From Scatophagus argus (Eukaryota > Chordata > Actinopteri > Scatophagidae), in contig NC_058504.1 in NCBI RefSeq assembly GCF_020382885.2, positions 2,805,019 to 2,869,018 of the forward strand: DNA of 64,000 bases, read 5' to 3'. Under the pieces are notes generated by a model. The model ran no database searches. It saw nothing but the letters and a program-made list of their open reading frames with translations, and was not told where the DNA came from. The position numbers and the translations under genes are program-made. Positions 60,191-64,000 of this stretch are shown here, piece after piece (position 1 is the stretch's first letter; every line of letters begins with the position of its first letter).

Positions 60191-60731
60191 AACATACAAC
60201 TGAAAACGTATAAAAGGAAGAATTATGCATAAAAATGTAAAAGCAAACAAACAAATTAATTATGGAAACTAAGAACAATAATACTATAATGACAACAATA
60301 AGAGGAAACATTCCTTCAAATTTTCATGGACTTTGTCTCCGAATGTGTCCATCCGGTGAAGTATTGATCAGTTGTATGTAGTAATGATGTCAAGAGCATC
60401 AGCTGAAGTGGGGGACAGTGAACACAGCCGATCACATGTCCAGTGTGGACACAGTATGTATAAGGGCTGAGGACATGAAGGTTGAGGGTCTGGCGAACAC
60501 CCTGATATCATCAGCTCACCGTGAGCAGCCAGCAGTGTGAGATCAGGCAGCTCGACTGCTAATTATAGTAATTATGATTCATTACTGGCTGAGATTAATT
60601 TAATAAAGAGGAGGCTGAGCAGAGCTCGTTAACCTTCATTAGAATAATTATAGACACAAGACACACACAAGCCACAAGCTCAATCTCACACACGCACACA
60701 CACACGTGGTGAGAGGGAGAGGCTTGGGAGT
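60191..60731. other. Non-coding, nothing recognised
   Basis: Unique, TAAT-rich near 60,558-60,610 (gctaattatagtaattatga), possibly regulatory. Confidence 0.4.
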
Positions 60732-60767
60732 GTTCCCACAGTGTGTGCCAGCACACACTGTGGGAAC
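60732..60767. repeat. Perfect 17-bp hairpin
   Basis: gttcccacagtgtgtgc, 2-base loop ca, gcacacactgtgggaac. Too short for a microRNA precursor. Confidence 0.9.
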
Positions 60768-60781
60768 TAGGACTGACTGAC

Positions 60782-60826
60782 TGTGTGTGTGTGTGTGCAT
60801 GCGTGTGCATACGTGCGTGTGTGTGT

Positions 60827-60876
<50 letters not shown>
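60782..60876. repeat. (TG)n run followed by 47 G
   Basis: TG with CA/GC interruptions to 60828, then 47 uninterrupted G (60830-60876). Extremely quadruplex-prone and hard to sequence; the length may be unreliable. Confidence 0.95.
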
Positions 60877-60879
<3 letters not shown>

Positions 60880-61859
60880 CTGAGTCATAATTAAAAATTA
60901 AAGTTAGCATCTGCAAAATACTCTCACTTGACAGTCCTTTCTGCCTCATGTTATTATTGTTATGAGGACACTGCAGCTCCTTACACTGATAGTCACACTT
61001 TTTCATACACACACACACACACAATTTTATTATGGCATTTTACCAGTACTGCAGACTTTAGTTCCTGTATTGTTCGTTTCCTGTTCTATTGCAACTACAT
61101 TACCGTCATTATTATTATTATTATTATTGTTATTATTATTATCATATGCTTCTAAGTCTTTAAAGATAACAGTTCAGTATCTATGGATTTTATTATACTC
61201 AGTTATCCAGCAGGCCTGCATGTTTTTATTTCATTACTTCGGTGTCAGAGATGCAGTGTGGAACAGGGTTAGAATGATGTATCAGTTTACAAAAATACAG
61301 AATCCATCATGTATCTTTAATCTGACACATCACACCTGGAATTTATTTCCCCAGGAGAGGCTGCATTACTACGGTACTTGGATTTCATCTGCAGATCAAG
61401 CAATAATGAGAGTTAAGATTCCTCCATACGCACCGGGCGGATTGTCTCGAACCACTTCTCTGTCCTGTTCTTGTTCCTTTGGCAGCGTCTGTTGGCAGAG
61501 CTTTAAAGTTTTTTTCTTCTTCACCATAGTTAAAATGCTAATATTTTCCAAAGGTGAATAAGTTACTGTGATATTTAATATAGTTAATATATTGACTGTT
61601 TAAAAATAAAGCCATAAAGCAGCAAGTAGATCAAGACACCCCACCCCTATAATGGGTTCAGCTCTCTGATTGGCTAATCATGTCTCATTGTTTCAGCCAT
61701 TATTTTGCTCAACTTTTAATTTCTTCCTCCTAAGGATCATTGAGCAAGGCAATTACATGGAGCTGACCTTGTGTATTAGGGCCGAGGAGGAGGACAGGAA
61801 AGATGTCCCATCACTTCTTTCTTTTTTAAATTTCTTCCACAACAATAAAACAAAAGTGT
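60877..61859. other. Non-coding with an (ATT)n patch
   Basis: CA patch 61,005-61,022 and (ATT)n 61,106-61,142. The 199-codon frame (60962-61561 +) starts in the CA patch and has no family motif, so it is not annotated as a gene. Confidence 0.5.
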
Positions 61860-62135
61860 GGCCTTAGAGCCTCCATCACTACTCCTCTCTCCTCTGTGGC
61901 TGAAAATGAGAGTCAACGGAATATTAAGTCCCTAGCATTTGAATAAACACGTCGCGTGTTAAATCAAAATCCAATTCTGTGGTCTATTATTTTCTGGCAT
62001 AGTAATGACTGCCAAGGATTAGGAATCAATATTTCACTGCAGCGGGGACATTACCGGCTTTATTCAGGCCGTAATTGAGTTTTGAGGAGAGGCCCTGCCC
62101 TGGAATCTGCATTAAAGATAAGCGCTCCTTTCATA
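61860..62135. promoter_or_regulatory. Candidate enhancer-like block upstream of the right-hand gene
   Basis: Unique sequence with GGATTA (62016-62021, the K50 homeodomain core), gaatcaatatttcac, ggccgtaattgag and gcattaaagataagcg (GATA core). It lies 1.3-1.5 kb before the candidate first exon. Conservation untested. Confidence 0.4.
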
Positions 62136-62596
62136 TGGACGTAAGTAAAGCTGGAGCCAGACGACACGTCAGCCACGCGTCAATTACAACGCGCGCAGTT
62201 AACCTTTCAACACGTTAGCTGCTGTAACTCCGCCCCACACTAGTTAACACTAATTCTACCCATCATATCCGAATAACGGACTGCAGTCCCAAACTGTTGT
62301 CATCCTCGGCCTACCTGTACAGCCACAGGCCCACGCGCACGATATTTCACCTGCCAGCCTGCAATGCAGTAAACATGTCATTTCAGTCTACCTGTAAACA
62401 TCATAAGGTCTGAGAGGGAGCCGGGACTTCGAGCTTCCCGCTCGCGGTGCCTTTCTCCTCGTGCTCGGACAGACCGCGTGCTGGTCTCACCAGCTCCTCG
62501 CGCGCGCGCGCTGCCCGAGATAATTGGCCATTAGTGCAAGTGGGATTAATTTGTAACCAATTACAGTCCCGGGAGTTGAATAGGAATGCATAAATA

Positions 62597-62598
<2 letters not shown>

Positions 62599-62650
<52 letters not shown>
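62599..62650. repeat. (GA)26 microsatellite in the promoter-like region
   Basis: Uninterrupted GA dinucleotides. (GA)n runs near vertebrate promoters can bind GAGA-type factors and form triplex DNA; that role is inference. Confidence 0.95.
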
Positions 62651-62651
<1 letters not shown>

Positions 62652-62750
62652 GCACACACGCGCACGGATATATGTGAGTTTATGATAGTGGGTCCTCGAG
62701 GGGCAGGGTAAAAACCAAAAAAGGTGTTGAGAGCTGAACGAGCTGAAGGA

Positions 62751-62759
62751 GAGCGAGAG

Positions 62760-62800
<41 letters not shown>
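62751..62800. repeat. Second (GA)n run, interrupted by GC
   Basis: GAGCGAGAGAGCGAGAGA then GA dinucleotides to about 62798, followed by GGGGGAGAGACAGG. It lies about 100 bases downstream of the first run and may be a duplicate of it. Confidence 0.9.
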
Positions 62801-63391
62801 GAGAGACAGGGAGGCTCGCTTAACTAATGGGGAATGAGGGACCCGGAGGGGGACAGCGCACGAGCCAGTTTTAACTACTGCGGAGACAAGATCAGCGTCC
62901 GTCCCGCCTTCTACTCCTGTCAGGCTCCCAGAGCGCGCGCCCAGCGGTGACCAGACGGAGCGCGCGAGGCTGGAGGTCGGGACGCCGAGCGCTGTTAGTG
63001 TGTGTGCCAACACGGGATAACGGCGACGTACAAGACAGACACCAGATCACCGGAGACGATGTGTTGCCGCGGAGTATGAAGTGACAAGAGCCGGAGAGAA
63101 GAAGATCAAAGTTTTTTACGGGACCACGTCCGGTACTTAAAGCCCCTCATCTGTCCAGACTGTTTAATTCATGGAAAAACTTTAACGGGCTGGAAACAGC
63201 ATCTCAGACCGGATGTTGATGGGACTCGTGAACCGGCTCGTGGTGTGAAGTTATTTTGGCATGAATATCATACAGTCCCGCTGAAACGTTTTGGTCTGAT
63301 TGTTCTCTTCCCCCCCCCTCGTTTTTCACCGCACCTGCATTTCAGTCCGGATTCTTAACAGGTTAGCCTATGGGAAAGGGAGAGTAAAGTG

Positions 63392-63706
63392 ATGAACCGG
63401 GACAGGGCGGTACCGGGGCCCGGGGCGGACGGAGTCCAGACAGTGGTAAGCCGGGACAGAGCCGTAGCAGGGCCCGTGGCAGACGCAGTTCAGCCCGTGA
63501 TGAGTCGGGACAGAGCGGTGCCAGTTCCCGGCGGGGACGGGGCCCAAACCGTGGTGGGCCCGGACGGCGGAGACATGCTGGACGGAGGTGCCGCCGGGGA
63601 GAAACGGCTCTTCTCCAACGTGGTGGCCGGCGGCAGAGAAGCCCAGGTCGTGGAGAACCACTCGGACCCTGCGCCGACTCACCCGGTGTTAGTCCCGCCA
63701 CAGCAG
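63392..63706 (+). CDS. Candidate first coding exon of an unidentified gene running off the right edge
   Basis: ATG at 63392 (G at -3) opens a frame in CpG-rich sequence. A donor CAG|gtagat falls after 63706 in phase 0, giving 105 codons; without splicing the frame stops at 63742. The first 54 residues are three imperfect 18-residue repeats (MNRDRAVPGPGADGVQTV, SRDRAVAGPVADAVQPVM, SRDRAVPVPGGDGAQTVV), followed by a Gly/Asp segment, KRLFSNVVAGGREAQVVE and PVLVPPQQ. There is no signal peptide, membrane span, zinc finger or homeodomain. The low-complexity start, promoter-like upstream DNA and clean donor fit a vertebrate first exon. I do not recognise the protein. The opposite strand is also open here, a side effect of GC richness, so coding status is not certain. 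Confidence 0.5.
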
Positions 63707-64000
63707 GTAGATGGGACCGAACTTCATGGAGTTTCGCTGTAGCAGCTGATAGCAGACGCGCAGGGTGTAAAGAAAAAGAGATCAGCTGGATCACCGAGCA
63801 GGACACGGCGGCAACAGAGCAAACGAAGCAGAAATAAATAAATAAACGTAGATCTCATAGACAGAATTTGCACGAAAAGCGAGCTAAAAGTAACCCGAAA
63901 AGCAGACTAAAACATTGCAGTGTTACCGTCGTGCGCTTATTCAAAAATAGGCCTCAGCTGGACGCAGAAAAATGAAGTTTTAAGAGTGTAAGTTTAACAA
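63707..64000. other. Start of the putative first intron
   Basis: After the donor, GC content falls and the sequence becomes AT-rich, with (AAAT)n-like aaataaataaataaacg at 63833-63851. No further exon is visible before the right edge. Confidence 0.4.

Larger units (their letters stand above)
62440..63800. promoter_or_regulatory. CpG-rich, promoter-like region upstream of and over the candidate first exon
   Basis: CG dinucleotides are frequent (for example the cgcgcgcgcgcg run near 62501 and gagcgcgcgcccagcgg near 62933), in contrast with the AT-rich, CpG-poor rest of the window. This fits a vertebrate CpG island promoter for a + strand gene. An AT-rich cataaataagg at 62588 sits just before the first (GA)n run and could act as a TATA-like element. 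The transcription start cannot be placed. Confidence 0.5.

Noticed and set aside
60732..60767. MicroRNA precursor
   Set aside because: A 17-bp stem with a 2-base loop is too short for Drosha/Dicer processing.
60962..61561. 199-codon + strand frame as a possible gene
   Set aside because: It starts in a CA repeat, passes through (ATT)n (poly-Leu) and matches no family I know.
63363..63806. 147-codon - strand frame over the candidate first exon
   Set aside because: Arg/Pro/Leu-rich shadow of GC-rich DNA on the + strand; it has no splice or start context of its own.
1..64000. Endogenous retrovirus or other viral genes
   Set aside because: No gag/pol-like frames, long terminal repeats or primer-binding site were seen on either strand.

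Overview
The window is vertebrate, almost certainly teleost, and probably percomorph, nuclear DNA. It carries spliced genes with GT-AG style introns and very many long CA/TG dinucleotide runs. It also has tRNA-derived SINEs of the V-SINE type, a decayed Tc1 transposon, several short dispersed repeats common in fish genomes, and a copy of a PB1-like gene family that I know only as an expanded, unnamed family in teleosts. There are no bacterial-type operons, no CRISPR array, no rRNA, and no viral genes that I can recognise. Percomorph placement is inference.

Layout. Positions 1-14,400 are non-coding: CA/TG microsatellites, one V-SINE with a 13-bp target-site duplication (2,287-2,662), a 950-bp pyrimidine-rich tract (8,260-9,207) and candidate regulatory blocks. 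Positions 14,400-18,550 hold the best gene in the window. It has four coding exons on the + strand (ATG at 16,155, stop ending at 18,172, 530 aa predicted) and encodes a PB1-like protein. Just upstream are two coding fragments from other repetitive fish families (15,451-15,949). A 425-bp foldback element follows at 19,001-19,425. From 19.4 to 62.4 kb I find no convincing protein-coding exon. This stretch holds microsatellites, a (TCTCC)n array (27,280-27,830), a four-unit minisatellite (29,704-29,872), a Tc1 remnant (31,097-31,560), two more V-SINEs, retroposon tails, a 27-bp perfect hairpin (47,994-48,076) and a 47-base G run (60,830-60,876). The last 1.6 kb is a CpG-rich promoter-like region with two (GA)n runs, followed by a candidate first coding exon (ATG 63,392, donor after 63,706) of an unidentified gene that continues past the right edge.

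Interpretation. A gene-poor, repeat-studded stretch with islands of non-repetitive, TAAT-rich sequence, ending at a CpG-rich first exon, is the layout expected of a developmental-regulator landscape with long-range enhancers. This is inference, because conservation cannot be tested here. The PB1-like gene with its mobile-element neighbours looks like an insertion into that landscape rather than part of it.

Most open reading frames in the window are CA/TG, CT or GA repeats translated in one frame or another and are not annotated as genes. No invented identity is given to the gene at the right edge.
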